A stretch of DNA of 64,000 nt. Origin: Pseudomonas baetica (lineage in GTDB: Bacteria; Pseudomonadota; Gammaproteobacteria; Pseudomonadales; Pseudomonadaceae). Where the stretch lies: contig NZ_JAIHLQ010000012.1 in the NCBI RefSeq assembly GCF_019733355.1, positions 62,001-126,000 on the forward strand, read 5' to 3'. A program made the position numbers and the translations under genes. Positions 19,032-27,177 of the stretch are shown piece by piece. The notes below the pieces were generated by a model that had not been told where the DNA came from, searched no databases, and saw only the letters and a program-made list of their open reading frames with translations. Within the stretch, counting starts at the first letter, position 1. The number at the start of each line of letters is the position of its first letter.

Positions 19032-20087
19032 TCAAACCGCCGCGTTATAAAACTGCTCGCTGCTCTTCTGCTCGACCAACGCCTGCTCGATGGCCGCCTG
19101 ATGCACTTCATCGGCATGCTCTTCGCGGGCTTCCGGCTGAATGCCCAGGCGCGCGAACAGTTGCATGTCCTTGTCCGCTTGCGGGTTGGCGGTGGTCAGC
19201 AACTTGTCGCCGTAGAAAATCGAGTTGGCACCAGCGAAAAATGCCAGGGCCTGCATCTGCTCGTTCATCGCTTCGCGGCCGGCGGACAGGCGCACGTGGG
19301 ATTGCGGCATGAGGATGCGTGCTACGGCGAGCATGCGGATGAAGTCGAACGGATCGACGTCGTCGGCATTTTCCAGCGGCGTGCCAGCGACTTTGACCAG
19401 CATGTTGATCGGCACCGACTCCGGATGCTCCGGTAGGTTGGCCAACTGGATCAGCAGATTGGCGCGGTCGTCGAGCGACTCGCCCATGCCGAGGATGCCG
19501 CCGGAACAGATCTTCATCCCCGACTCACGCACGTAAGCCAGGGTTTGCAGGCGCTCGCCGTAGGTGCGGGTGGTGATGATGCTGCCGTAGAACTCAGGCG
19601 AGGTGTCGAGGTTGTGGTTGTAGTAGTCGAGCCCAGCCTTGGCCAGCGCTTCGGTTTGATCCTGATCGAGGCGACCGAGGGTCATGCAGGTTTCCAGGCC
19701 CATGGCTTTCACACCTTCGACCATCTGCAGCACATACGGCATGTCTTTGGCCGATGGGTGTTTCCACGCCGCGCCCATGCAGAAGCGGGTCGAACCGATG
19801 GCTTTGGCGCGTGCCGCCTCTTCGAGGACCTTCTGCACTTCCATCAGTTTTTCTTTTTCAAGGCCGGTGTTGTAGTGACCAGACTGCGGACAGTACTTGC
19901 AGTCTTCCGGGCAGGCACCCGTCTTGATCGACAGCAGGGTCGAGACCTGAACACGGTTAGCGTTGAAATGGGCGCGGTGCACCGTCTGTGCCTGAAACAG
20001 CAGGTCGTTGAATGGCTGTACGAAGAGTGCTTTGACTTCGGCTAGTGACCAGTCGTGACGCAGGGTGGCAGTGGTGCTCGCGCTCAT
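19032..20087 (-). CDS. bioB: BioB, biotin synthase
   Basis: A 351-residue radical SAM enzyme that inserts sulfur into dethiobiotin. The [4Fe-4S] cysteines are C59, C63 and C66 in [15 protein letters not shown] and the YYNHNLDT strand with the [2Fe-2S] ligands region are present. Its promoter on the minus strand has TTGACA as -35, embedded in a BirA-type operator, so repression by biotin is expected. The Shine-Dalgarno sequence (AAGGA) lies in one arm of a leader hairpin. It heads the bio genes and is divergent from comF. Confidence 0.97.
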   Translation of the reverse strand: MSASTTATLRHDWSLAEVKALFVQPFNDLLFQAQTVHRAHFNANRVQVSTLLSIKTGACPEDCKYCPQSGHYNTGLEKEKLMEVQKVLEEAARAKAIGSTRFCMGAAWKHPSAKDMPYVLQMVEGVKAMGLETCMTLGRLDQDQTEALAKAGLDYYNHNLDTSPEFYGSIITTRTYGERLQTLAYVRESGMKICSGGILGMGESLDDRANLLIQLANLPEHPESVPINMLVKVAGTPLENADDVDPFDFIRMLAVARILMPQSHVRLSAGREAMNEQMQALAFFAGANSIFYGDKLLTTANPQADKDMQLFARLGIQPEAREEHADEVHQAAIEQALVEQKSSEQFYNAAV

Positions 20088-20137
20088 GGGTATTTCCTTG
20101 GTTATGCTTGGCTAGCGACTGGGAAAACGGAATACCC
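20088..20137 (-). promoter_or_regulatory. bioB leader hairpin covering the Shine-Dalgarno
   Basis: On the minus-strand mRNA, GGGTATTCC pairs with GGAAATACCC, which ends at the base before the bioB ATG, leaving one bulged A. The distal arm includes part of the bioB ribosome binding site. The arms are 31 bases apart. Confidence 0.5.
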
Positions 20138-20162
20138 ACAGGCGCTACACGGATGTTCGGCA

Positions 20163-20190
20163 TATTTAAGGAAGAGTCATGCGCTGTCAA
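20163..20190 (-). promoter_or_regulatory. Probable sigma-70 promoter of bioB
   Basis: On the minus strand there is a perfect -35 TTGACA (20190-20185), then an AT-rich TTAAATA about 15 bases on as a weak -10. The -35 is inside one half of the BirA-type operator. Confidence 0.6.
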
Positions 20191-20913
20191 CCACGATACG
20201 AAGGACAAGTTTACATCTGTTTAAAAAACGTACAGGCCTGTTTGCTGTGCGATGAGCCGGCAGAAGCAGAAACGCCAATGTGCATGGCCTGCGAAGCCGA
20301 ATTGCCTTGGCTCATGGACCAATGCCAGACCTGCGCTTTGCCGCTGCTCGAATCAGGCCTGACTTGCGCAGACTGCCTGCTAGAGCCGCCAGCGTTCGAA
20401 CAGGTGGCTGTGCCGTGGCTTTATGGCTTTCCCGTGGACAGTCTGATTACGCGTTTTAAACACAACGCAAAATGGCCGTTTGGTCACCTGCTCGCCGACG
20501 TTCTCGGGCAATACCTGCAATATCGATTCGATGAGGGTCTGCCTCGACCCGACGCGTTGTTACCGGTGCCACTCGCCAGCAAACGTCTGCGTCAACGCGG
20601 CTTCAACCAAGCGGCGATGCTGGCGCGGTGGTTGAGCCAGCAACTGGATCTGCCTTGCGACGAACATGTGCTGCGCAGGATTCAAGACACCAGCGCGCAA
20701 CAGGATCTGGATGCCAAGGCGCGCAAACGCAATTTGCGCAATGCTTTTGCGCTGGTGCCGGAGGCGGATGTACACGGCCGGCATCTGGCATTGATCGATG
20801 ACGTGCTGACCACCGGCGCCACGGCTCAGGCGCTCGCTCGATTGTTAATGAGCGCAGGCGCGGCAAGGGTTGATGTGTATTGTCTGGCGCGCACCCCGAA
20901 GCCCGGATCCTGA
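20179..20913 (+). CDS. comF: ComF-family phosphoribosyltransferase-like protein
   Basis: The protein has 244 residues from the ATG at 20179. The N-terminus has a four-cysteine zinc-ribbon pattern (CLLC, CMAC, CQTC, CADC), and the C-terminal phosphoribosyltransferase domain has LIDDVLTTGATA, the PRPP loop. ComF proteins are needed for natural transformation in some bacteria; the Pseudomonas protein is otherwise uncharacterised. The start is the only ATG before the conserved zinc motif, yet it lies upstream of the BirA-type operator, so the operator DNA encodes residues about 3-13 of the protein. It is divergent from bioB with 91 bases between the starts. Confidence 0.88.
   Translation: MRCQPRYEGQVYICLKNVQACLLCDEPAEAETPMCMACEAELPWLMDQCQTCALPLLESGLTCADCLLEPPAFEQVAVPWLYGFPVDSLITRFKHNAKWPFGHLLADVLGQYLQYRFDEGLPRPDALLPVPLASKRLRQRGFNQAAMLARWLSQQLDLPCDEHVLRRIQDTSAQQDLDAKARKRNLRNAFALVPEADVHGRHLALIDDVLTTGATAQALARLLMSAGAARVDVYCLARTPKPGS
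20184..20216. promoter_or_regulatory. BirA-type biotin operator
   Basis: CTGTCAACC-N15-AGTTTACAT matches the proteobacterial BirA consensus TTGTAAACC-N14/15-GGTTTACAA at 14 of 18 positions with the right spacing. It overlaps the bioB -35 and also the first codons of comF. Confidence 0.75.
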
Positions 20914-21011
20914 TCGCACAACGGTTCCCGCAGGGTCATGAGTCGGGCTTGACTCACGCGCTGCCAGCGGCCAACTTCACCTCCCACGCCCCAGCCAAAA
21001 AGCGTCCATCC

Positions 21012-21776
21012 ATGTCCATGCCCTCCCTGTTGTCCCAGCACATCGTCCGACGGCCGCAGCGCATTGCCCTGCTGCAACACATCGCCGAACAGGGCTCGAT
21101 CACCCGTGCCGCGAAAAGTGCAGGCCTGAGTTACAAAGCGGCCTGGGACGCCATTGACGAGCTGAACAACCTGGCGCAAAAACCGTTGGTCGAGCGTGCG
21201 GTGGGCGGCAAGGGCGGCGGCGGGGCCAAACTGTCCAGCGAAGGTGAACGGGTGCTGCGTCTTTATCAAAAGCTGCAGGCCTTGCAGGCCCAGGTGTTGG
21301 AAGCGGCGGAAGATGCCAGCGACCTCGATCTGCTCGGTCGACTGATGCTGCGCACCAGCGCGCGCAACCAGTTGCACGGCAAAGTCGTGACGATCACAGG
21401 TCAGGGACGCAATGACCTGATCCGCTTGGCGTTGGCCGAAGGTCTGTGCCTCGACGCGCAGATCACTCACGACAGCACCGTGCACCTGGAACTGCAACCG
21501 GGCACTGAAGTGGTGGCGCTGATCAAGGCAGGCTGGCTCGAATTGCTGAGCATCGAGCAGCCCGCAACATCTGGTCACAATCTTCTGCGCGGCACGATTG
21601 AAGCCATCCTCGACGCCGAAGACGGCCCCAGCGAAGTGCGCATCGCCCTGCCCAACGGCCAGACGCTCTGCGCCCTGGCTGAGCCGCTGCAACTTCGCAC
21701 ACGCGGACTGAACGTTGAGCAGCCGGTGCACGTGCAGTTCTCGCCGTCCAACGTGCTGATCGGCACGCCGCTGTAG
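21012..21776 (+). CDS. modE: ModE-type molybdate-responsive regulator
   Basis: The protein has 254 residues from the ATG giving MSMPSLLSQHIV. The N-terminal winged helix (about 1-115) has the ModE pattern GSITRAAKSAGLSYKAAWDAIDELN followed by a Gly-rich GGKGGGGAKLS loop. Two MOP/TOBE-like domains follow (SARNQLHGKVV and TSGHNLLRGTIEAI). ModE binds molybdate and represses its uptake operon. No mod transporter genes are adjacent here, which differs from the E. coli arrangement. It lies 98 bases after comF and may have its own promoter. Confidence 0.88.
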   Translation: MSMPSLLSQHIVRRPQRIALLQHIAEQGSITRAAKSAGLSYKAAWDAIDELNNLAQKPLVERAVGGKGGGGAKLSSEGERVLRLYQKLQALQAQVLEAAEDASDLDLLGRLMLRTSARNQLHGKVVTITGQGRNDLIRLALAEGLCLDAQITHDSTVHLELQPGTEVVALIKAGWLELLSIEQPATSGHNLLRGTIEAILDAEDGPSEVRIALPNGQTLCALAEPLQLRTRGLNVEQPVHVQFSPSNVLIGTPL

Positions 21777-21847
21777 CGCTCGGTCTGCAACAAAAGCTTC
21801 ATCGCTCCCCATTAAGGTAGCTGCCAAAACCAAGCAGGGAGCCTGAT

Positions 21848-23749
21848 GTGAGCCTATTAGAAGAAAACCAATCCACTGACCTGGAAAAAATGGTCGGCCT
21901 CAGCCGTCGCGGCTTCATCGGCGCCGGTGCGCTGTGCGGCGCGGCTATGTTCCTCGGTGGCAGCCTGTTGAGCCGCAGCGCACTGGCCACTGGCGTCAGT
22001 GCCGGCAACAGCCGCTTGCTTGGCTTTGAAAGCATTCGCGCCGCGACCACCGACGTCATCACCCTGCCCAAAGGCTACACGTCCTCGGTACTGATCAGTT
22101 GGGGCCAGCCGCTGCACAAGAACGGCCCGGCTTTCGATCCGAGTGGCAACGGCACCGCCGCCGCGCAGGAAGTGCAGTTCGGTGACAACAACGACGGCAT
22201 GAGCCTGTTTGAATTCCCGCATGACAGAAACCGCGCGTTGATGGCAATCAACAACGAATACACCAACTATCGTTACCTCTACCCGCACGGCGGCATGCCG
22301 CAATCGGCCGAAGACGTGCGCAAGGCCCTGGCCTGCGAAGGCGTGTCGGTGATTGAAGTGCAACGCAAGAACGGCCAGTGGCAATTCGTTCAGGGCTCGC
22401 GCTACAACCGCCGCATCCACGGCAACTCGCCGCTGCGCATCAGCGGCCCGGCCGCTGGTCATGACTTGCTGAAAACCAGTGCGGACAAGCACGGCAAAAA
22501 AGTCCTCGGCACCTTCCAGAACTGCGCCAACGGTAAAACGCCGTGGGGCACGTATCTGACCTGCGAAGAAAACTTCACCGACTGCTTCGGCAGCAGCAAC
22601 GCCCAGCAGCAGTTCGACCCGGCGCAAAAACGCTACGGTGTCTCGGCGGCCAGCCGCGAGATCAACTGGCACCCGTTTGACCCGCGTTTCGACATGGCCA
22701 AGAACCCCAACGAACTCAACCGTCATGGCTGGGTGGTCGAGATCGACCCGTTCGATCCGCAATCGACCCCGGTCAAACGCACCGCGCTGGGCCGCTTCAA
22801 ACATGAAAACGCGGCCCTGGCCGAAACCGACGACGGCCGCGCCGTGGTGTACATGGGCGATGACGAGCGTGGCGAGTTCATCTACAAATTCGTCAGCCGC
22901 GACCGCATCAACCACCGCAACGCCAAGGCCAACCGCAACATCCTCGATCACGGCACCCTGTACGTGGCGAAGTTCGATGCCGGTGACGGCAACCCGGACC
23001 ATCCGAAAGGTCAGGGCCAGTGGATCGAGTTGACCCACGGCAAGAACGGCATCGACGCCAGCAGCGGTTTCGCCGATCAGGCCGAAGTGTTGATCCATGC
23101 GCGCCTCGCGGCCAGCGTGGTCGGGGCGACACGCATGGACCGCCCGGAGTGGATCGTGGTCAGCCCGAAGGACGGCCAGGTTTATTGCACCCTGACCAAC
23201 AACGCCAAACGCGGCGAGGACGGGCAACCGGTGGGCGGGCCAAACCCGCGTGAGAAAAACGTCTACGGGCAGATCCTGCGCTGGCGCACCGACCGCGACG
23301 ATCACGCGTCGAAGACGTTTGCCTGGGATCTGTTCGTGGTCGCCGGCAACCCGGGCGTGCACGCCGGCACGCCGAAGGCTGGCTCGTCGAATATCACTCC
23401 GCAGAACATGTTCAACAGCCCGGATGGCCTGGGTTTCGACAAGGCCGGGCGGTTGTGGATTCTGACCGACGGTGACGCCAGCAACGCCGGGGATTTTGCC
23501 GGGATGGGTAACAACCAGATGCTTTGCGCTGACCCTGCGACCGGGGAGATTCGCCGGTTCATGGTCGGGCCGATTGGTTGTGAAGTGACCGGGATCAGCT
23601 TCTCGCCGGATCAGAAAACCCTGTTTGTCGGGATTCAGCATCCCGGCGAAAACGGCGGTTCGACTTTCCCCGAGCATCTGCCGAACGGCAAACCGCGCTC
23701 TTCGGTGATGGCGATTACCCGTGAGGATGGCGCAATAGTCGGCGCCTGA
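21848..23749 (+). CDS. PhoX-family (DUF839) protein, Tat-exported
   Basis: The protein has 633 residues with a GTG start; AGGGAG lies seven bases upstream. A Tat signal is visible at residues about 15-45 (LSRRGFIGAGALCGAAMFLGG, ending SALATG). The mature part has features of DUF839/PhoX: TYLTCEENFTDCFG, HENAALAETDDGRAVVYMGDDERGEFIYKFVS and NSPDGLGFDKAGRLWILTDGD. PhoX proteins are Ca/Fe-dependent periplasmic alkaline phosphatases, but many DUF839 members are not tested. I saw no obvious Pho box upstream. Whether it is a phosphatase therefore remains open. Confidence 0.85.
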   Translation: MSLLEENQSTDLEKMVGLSRRGFIGAGALCGAAMFLGGSLLSRSALATGVSAGNSRLLGFESIRAATTDVITLPKGYTSSVLISWGQPLHKNGPAFDPSGNGTAAAQEVQFGDNNDGMSLFEFPHDRNRALMAINNEYTNYRYLYPHGGMPQSAEDVRKALACEGVSVIEVQRKNGQWQFVQGSRYNRRIHGNSPLRISGPAAGHDLLKTSADKHGKKVLGTFQNCANGKTPWGTYLTCEENFTDCFGSSNAQQQFDPAQKRYGVSAASREINWHPFDPRFDMAKNPNELNRHGWVVEIDPFDPQSTPVKRTALGRFKHENAALAETDDGRAVVYMGDDERGEFIYKFVSRDRINHRNAKANRNILDHGTLYVAKFDAGDGNPDHPKGQGQWIELTHGKNGIDASSGFADQAEVLIHARLAASVVGATRMDRPEWIVVSPKDGQVYCTLTNNAKRGEDGQPVGGPNPREKNVYGQILRWRTDRDDHASKTFAWDLFVVAGNPGVHAGTPKAGSSNITPQNMFNSPDGLGFDKAGRLWILTDGDASNAGDFAGMGNNQMLCADPATGEIRRFMVGPIGCEVTGISFSPDQKTLFVGIQHPGENGGSTFPEHLPNGKPRSSVMAITREDGAIVGA

Positions 23750-23757
23750 TAAACCGT

Positions 23758-23826
23758 CTTCGCGAGCAGGCTCGCCCCCACAGGGGATCGCATTCCAAAT
23801 GTGCGAGCGAGCCTGCTCGCGAATAG
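23758..23826. repeat. REP pair, family A
   Basis: GCGAGCAGGCTCGCCCCCAC and GAGCGAGCCTGCTCGCGAA are inverted about 25 bp apart, downstream of the PhoX-like gene. Confidence 0.9.
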
Positions 23827-23914
23827 GCCCGATCAGACACAACCACCTCCCCCGCTGCCATCTGCGTTACCATGCCGGGCCGGACGCGGCAGCCTGCTGC
23901 GCGCAGGAGTCAGC

Positions 23915-24889
23915 ATGGCCCATCCGTTTGAAACCCTCACCCCCGACCTCGTCCTTGATGCCGTTGAAAGCATCGGTTTTTTGAGCGATGCACGCATTCT
24001 GGCGCTCAACAGCTACGAGAACCGCGTCTATCAGGTCGGCATCGAAGACGGCGAACCGCTGATCGCCAAGTTCTACCGACCGCAGCGCTGGACCAACGAA
24101 GCCATCCTCGAAGAACACAAGTTCACCTTCGAACTGGCCGACGTCGAGATCCCGGTGGTGGCGCCGCTGATCCACAACGGCGAAACCCTGCACGAACACG
24201 CCGGTTTCCGCTTCACCCTGTTCCCTCGCCGTGGTGGCCGTGCGCCGGAGCCGGGCAATCTCGATCAGCTCTATCGTCTGGGCCAGTTGCTCGGACGTAT
24301 TCACGCAGTCGGCGCGACCAAACCGTTCGAACACCGCGAAGCCCTCGGCGTACAGAACTTCGGTCATGCCTCGCTGACCACGTTGCTTGAAGGCAACTTC
24401 ATCCCCAAGAGCCTGTTGCCGGCCTACGAATCGGTCGCCCGTGACCTGCTTAAACGCGTTGAAGACGTCTACGCCGCCACGCCGCACCAGAACATCCGCA
24501 TGCACGGCGACTGCCACCCCGGCAACATGATGTGCCGCGACGAGATGTTCCACATCGTCGACCTCGACGATTGCCGCATGGGTCCGGCGGTGCAGGACAT
24601 CTGGATGATGCTCGCCGGCGATCGCCAGGAGTGTATGGGGCAGTTGTCGGAATTGATGGACGGCTACAACGAATTCCACGACTTCGACCCTCGCGAACTG
24701 GCGCTGATCGAGCCGCTGCGCGCGCTGCGCCTGATGCATTACAGCGCCTGGCTGGCGCGACGCTGGGATGACCCGGCATTCCCGCACAGTTTTCCGTGGT
24801 TCGGCACGGAGCGCTATTGGGGCGATCAGGTGTTGGCGTTGCGTGAGCAGTTGTCGGCACTCAATGAAGAACCGCTGAAACTGTTCTGA
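23915..24889 (+). CDS. srkA: SrkA, stress-response serine/threonine kinase (YihE)
   Basis: A 324-residue protein, the usual length of SrkA. ATG 23915 follows GCAGGAG at a good distance; ATGs further upstream lie in the REP. Kinase-fold residues are seen: LIAKFYRP (ATP-site Lys), IRMHGDCHPGNMM (catalytic loop) and IVDLDDCRMGP (metal-binding Asp). SrkA phosphorylates protein substrates and counteracts stress-induced death in E. coli. It stands between REP pairs and is probably transcribed alone. Confidence 0.93.
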   Translation: MAHPFETLTPDLVLDAVESIGFLSDARILALNSYENRVYQVGIEDGEPLIAKFYRPQRWTNEAILEEHKFTFELADVEIPVVAPLIHNGETLHEHAGFRFTLFPRRGGRAPEPGNLDQLYRLGQLLGRIHAVGATKPFEHREALGVQNFGHASLTTLLEGNFIPKSLLPAYESVARDLLKRVEDVYAATPHQNIRMHGDCHPGNMMCRDEMFHIVDLDDCRMGPAVQDIWMMLAGDRQECMGQLSELMDGYNEFHDFDPRELALIEPLRALRLMHYSAWLARRWDDPAFPHSFPWFGTERYWGDQVLALREQLSALNEEPLKLF

Positions 24890-24902
24890 TTCACCACAAC
24901 CC

Positions 24903-24994
24903 CTGTGGGAGGGGGCTTGCTCCCAAAGACGGTCTGACATTCAACATTAATGTTGGCAGACACACCGCCTTCGTGAGCAAGCCGCCTCCCACAT
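24903..24994. repeat. REP pair, diverged family A
   Basis: GTGGGAGGGGGCTTGCTCCC and its inverted partner GTGAGCAAGCCGCCTCCCAC show the GAGGG/GCCTCCC variant rather than the common core. It lies between srkA and rarD. Confidence 0.85.
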
Positions 24995-25094
24995 TTATCC
25001 AGTGTTCACAATTTTCCGACCTTCTCGCTAAGGCATTCACCGACAAACCTCCTTACAATCCCTGCTTTGTTAGCTGCCTAAGCAAGGATTCTGC

Positions 25095-25982
25095 ATGCAA
25101 GCCGCCAACCCGCGTCGCGGGTACATTCTGGGCCTGAGTGCCTACATCATCTGGGGTCTGTTCCCGATCTACTTCAAAGCCATCGCCGAAGTCCCGGCGG
25201 TCGAGATCATCATCCATCGCGTGCTGTGGTCGGCGCTGTTCGGCGCGCTGTTGTTGATGGTGTGGAAACATCCGGGTTGGCTGCGCGAACTGCTCGATAA
25301 TCCCAAGCGGCTGGCGATCCTGGCCTTGAGCGGCACGCTGATCGCCGCCAACTGGCTGACCTATGTGTGGTCGGTGAACAACGGGCGCATGCTCGAAGCG
25401 AGTCTGGGTTATTACATCAACCCACTGGTGAATGTGTTGCTGGGGATGCTGATTCTCGGCGAACGCCTGCGCCGTATGCAGTGGGTCGCGGTGGGTCTGG
25501 CGGCGGTCGGTGTGGTGCAGCAGGTGTGGCAGGTCGGCAGTCTGCCGTGGGTGTCGCTGGTGCTGGCCCTGACCTTCGGTTTCTACGGGCTGATCCGCAA
25601 GCAGGCGCCGGTCAAGGCGTTGCCGGGGCTGGTGGTGGAAACCTGGATGCTGGTGCCGATTGCCGTCGCATGGCTGCTGTTCAACCCGACCGCGACCAGC
25701 GCTCAACCCGAGTTCTGGACGACGTCCGAAGCCTGGTGGCTGGTGGCGGCCGGCCCGGTGACGTTGATTCCGTTGGTGTGCTTCAACGCCGCCACCCGGC
25801 ACTTGCCCTACACCACCATCGGCTTCCTGCAATACCTGGCGCCCACCCTGGTGTTGTTGCAAGCGGTGTTGCTGTTCGGTGAGCACTTGTCGTCCAGCAC
25901 CCTGGTGGCGTTTATCTTCATTTGGGCCGGTCTGGCCGTTTACAGCGTCGATGCGTGGATAAGTCTGCGCCGACGCAACTGA
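25095..25982 (+). CDS. rarD: RarD, EamA-family membrane transporter
   Basis: A 295-residue protein with about ten transmembrane helices and two EamA repeats. The RarD signature is at the start (RRGYILGLSAYIIWGLFPIYFKAI), followed by EIIIHRVLWSALFG and NWLTYVWSVNNGRMLEASLGYYINPL. It is linked by name to chloramphenicol sensitivity, but its transported compound is unknown. Its stop codon is part of a 12-bp inverted repeat. Confidence 0.93.
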   Translation: MQAANPRRGYILGLSAYIIWGLFPIYFKAIAEVPAVEIIIHRVLWSALFGALLLMVWKHPGWLRELLDNPKRLAILALSGTLIAANWLTYVWSVNNGRMLEASLGYYINPLVNVLLGMLILGERLRRMQWVAVGLAAVGVVQQVWQVGSLPWVSLVLALTFGFYGLIRKQAPVKALPGLVVETWMLVPIAVAWLLFNPTATSAQPEFWTTSEAWWLVAAGPVTLIPLVCFNAATRHLPYTTIGFLQYLAPTLVLLQAVLLFGEHLSSSTLVAFIFIWAGLAVYSVDAWISLRRRN

Positions 25983-26167
25983 TCAAAAAACGCACAACAC
26001 TTCGCAGGCCACGGTTCTCGTGGCCTGTATCGTTCCTTCCCAAGGTTATCCACAGCGTGATCCCCGCCGTTTGTGCGCAACTCACTGAATACTGGCGATT
26101 TTTTGATCAGTAGCCGCAAAGCCACGGCGGGCGTGGCGTAGCGAGCAGTCTCTACAGGTTATCCACA
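25979..26167. other. Non-coding region with inverted repeat, hairpin and two DnaA boxes
   Basis: CTGATCAAAAAA (25979-25990) and its exact complement (26099-26110) flank about 108 bases. Inside is a 9-bp hairpin, CAGGCCACG-N5-CGTGGCCTG (26005-26027), and a perfect DnaA box TTATCCACA (26046-26054). A second perfect box lies at 26159-26167. Confidence 0.6.
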
Positions 26168-26205
26168 GGCAGGTGCACGTTTAAACTGGATAACCCGTGC
26201 AGCGG

Positions 26206-26724
26206 CTAAACCTCTGTGCGTAACACCAGTTCCACCATCAAATCATCAGCCAGGGTTTCCAGGCGCGATTGCAGCACATCCAGCGACAGCGTCAGCGGCA
26301 CCGCGAGAATCGCTTCGGCATGGAACAACGGCTCGCTGCTCATCGGTGCCGGCCGCACTTCGGTCACCAGACGTTCGAGGTTCACACCCTGCTCGCTCAG
26401 CAAGCGGGTGATGTCGCGCACAATCCCCGGGCGATCATTGCCCACCAGTTCCATGGCGATCGGTTTCCAGGTGCAGGATTGCTCGATACCACTTTCGGCA
26501 ATCAACACGCGAATGCCATGCGCCGACAGTGCTTGTAGGGCATCGACTAATTCGTCGTAAGCCTCTGCCGGCACGCCGACCCGCAGAATCCCGGCAAATT
26601 GCCCGGCCATCCGCGACATGCGACTTTCCAGCCAGTTACCCCCATGCTCGGCGATGCATTGGGCGATGCGCTCTACCTGCCCGGGCTTGTCCGGGGCGAA
26701 AACAGTGAGTACGAGATGGTCCAT
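26206..26724 (-). CDS. Two-ACT-domain protein, GcvR-like
   Basis: A 172-residue cytoplasmic protein made of two ACT domains (about 1-80 and 85-172): HLVLTVFAPDKPGQVERIAQCIAEHGGNW and MELVGNDRPGIVRDITRLLSEQGVNLERL. It is the size and layout of the glycine-cleavage repressor GcvR, which binds GcvA in E. coli. In Pseudomonas such proteins are annotated as GcvR-like without proof of function. It is convergent with rarD and divergent from glcB. Confidence 0.85.
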   Translation of the reverse strand: MDHLVLTVFAPDKPGQVERIAQCIAEHGGNWLESRMSRMAGQFAGILRVGVPAEAYDELVDALQALSAHGIRVLIAESGIEQSCTWKPIAMELVGNDRPGIVRDITRLLSEQGVNLERLVTEVRPAPMSSEPLFHAEAILAVPLTLSLDVLQSRLETLADDLMVELVLRTEV

Positions 26725-27177
26725 GGCGCAGCCCTCTTGTCATGACTTTTGTTATAGAAGGGCAAGTATAGGCAAGGGATGAACAGTCGCCTCAGACGCT
26801 AGAGACCACAAATCGTGTACAAGTTTTTATATTTAGCTGGAACAATCCATTGGTTTTTTGAGAACATCCCGTTCCGCGCTGTGACCGCAATGCGTCATGG
26901 AGTCGCAGAACGACGTTATTAGTCTCATTTTCACAAGCGCAACGCATCATGTAGTATGCCCCGGCGCGCACTACATAACGCTGGATCGATGTCTGCCCAA
27001 GGCACGTTCGCAACCCTGAAAGCCCCGTCATCAAGGCCCCAAGCCGTTGATTGGTCCCAGCCCAGCCGCCAGCAATGGCATGTACTGGTCGGAAGGTTTG
27101 TGGTTTAAATGGCCAGAGGCTTCATTGTTAAATTGAAGAGCTGAAAAGCGAAATAGCTGAGCAGAGTGAGGCAAGCA
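26725..27177. other. 453-bp intergenic region before glcB
   Basis: This is the shared upstream region of the GcvR-like gene and glcB and is less GC-rich than its surroundings. I find no convincing ORF. An inverted repeat, ATGTAGT-N14-ACTACAT, lies at 26949-26976, about 200 bases before glcB. The glcB ribosome binding site is GTGAGG near 27165. Confidence 0.6.

Noticed and set aside
21857..23842. 661-residue open frame on the minus strand opposite the PhoX-like gene
   Set aside because: It has the same shadow character and starts inside a REP pair; the plus strand has a Tat signal and conserved blocks.
26792..27034. 80-residue frame on the minus strand in the glcB upstream region
   Set aside because: No ribosome binding site, atypical composition and no resemblance to known proteins; it more likely overlaps regulatory DNA.
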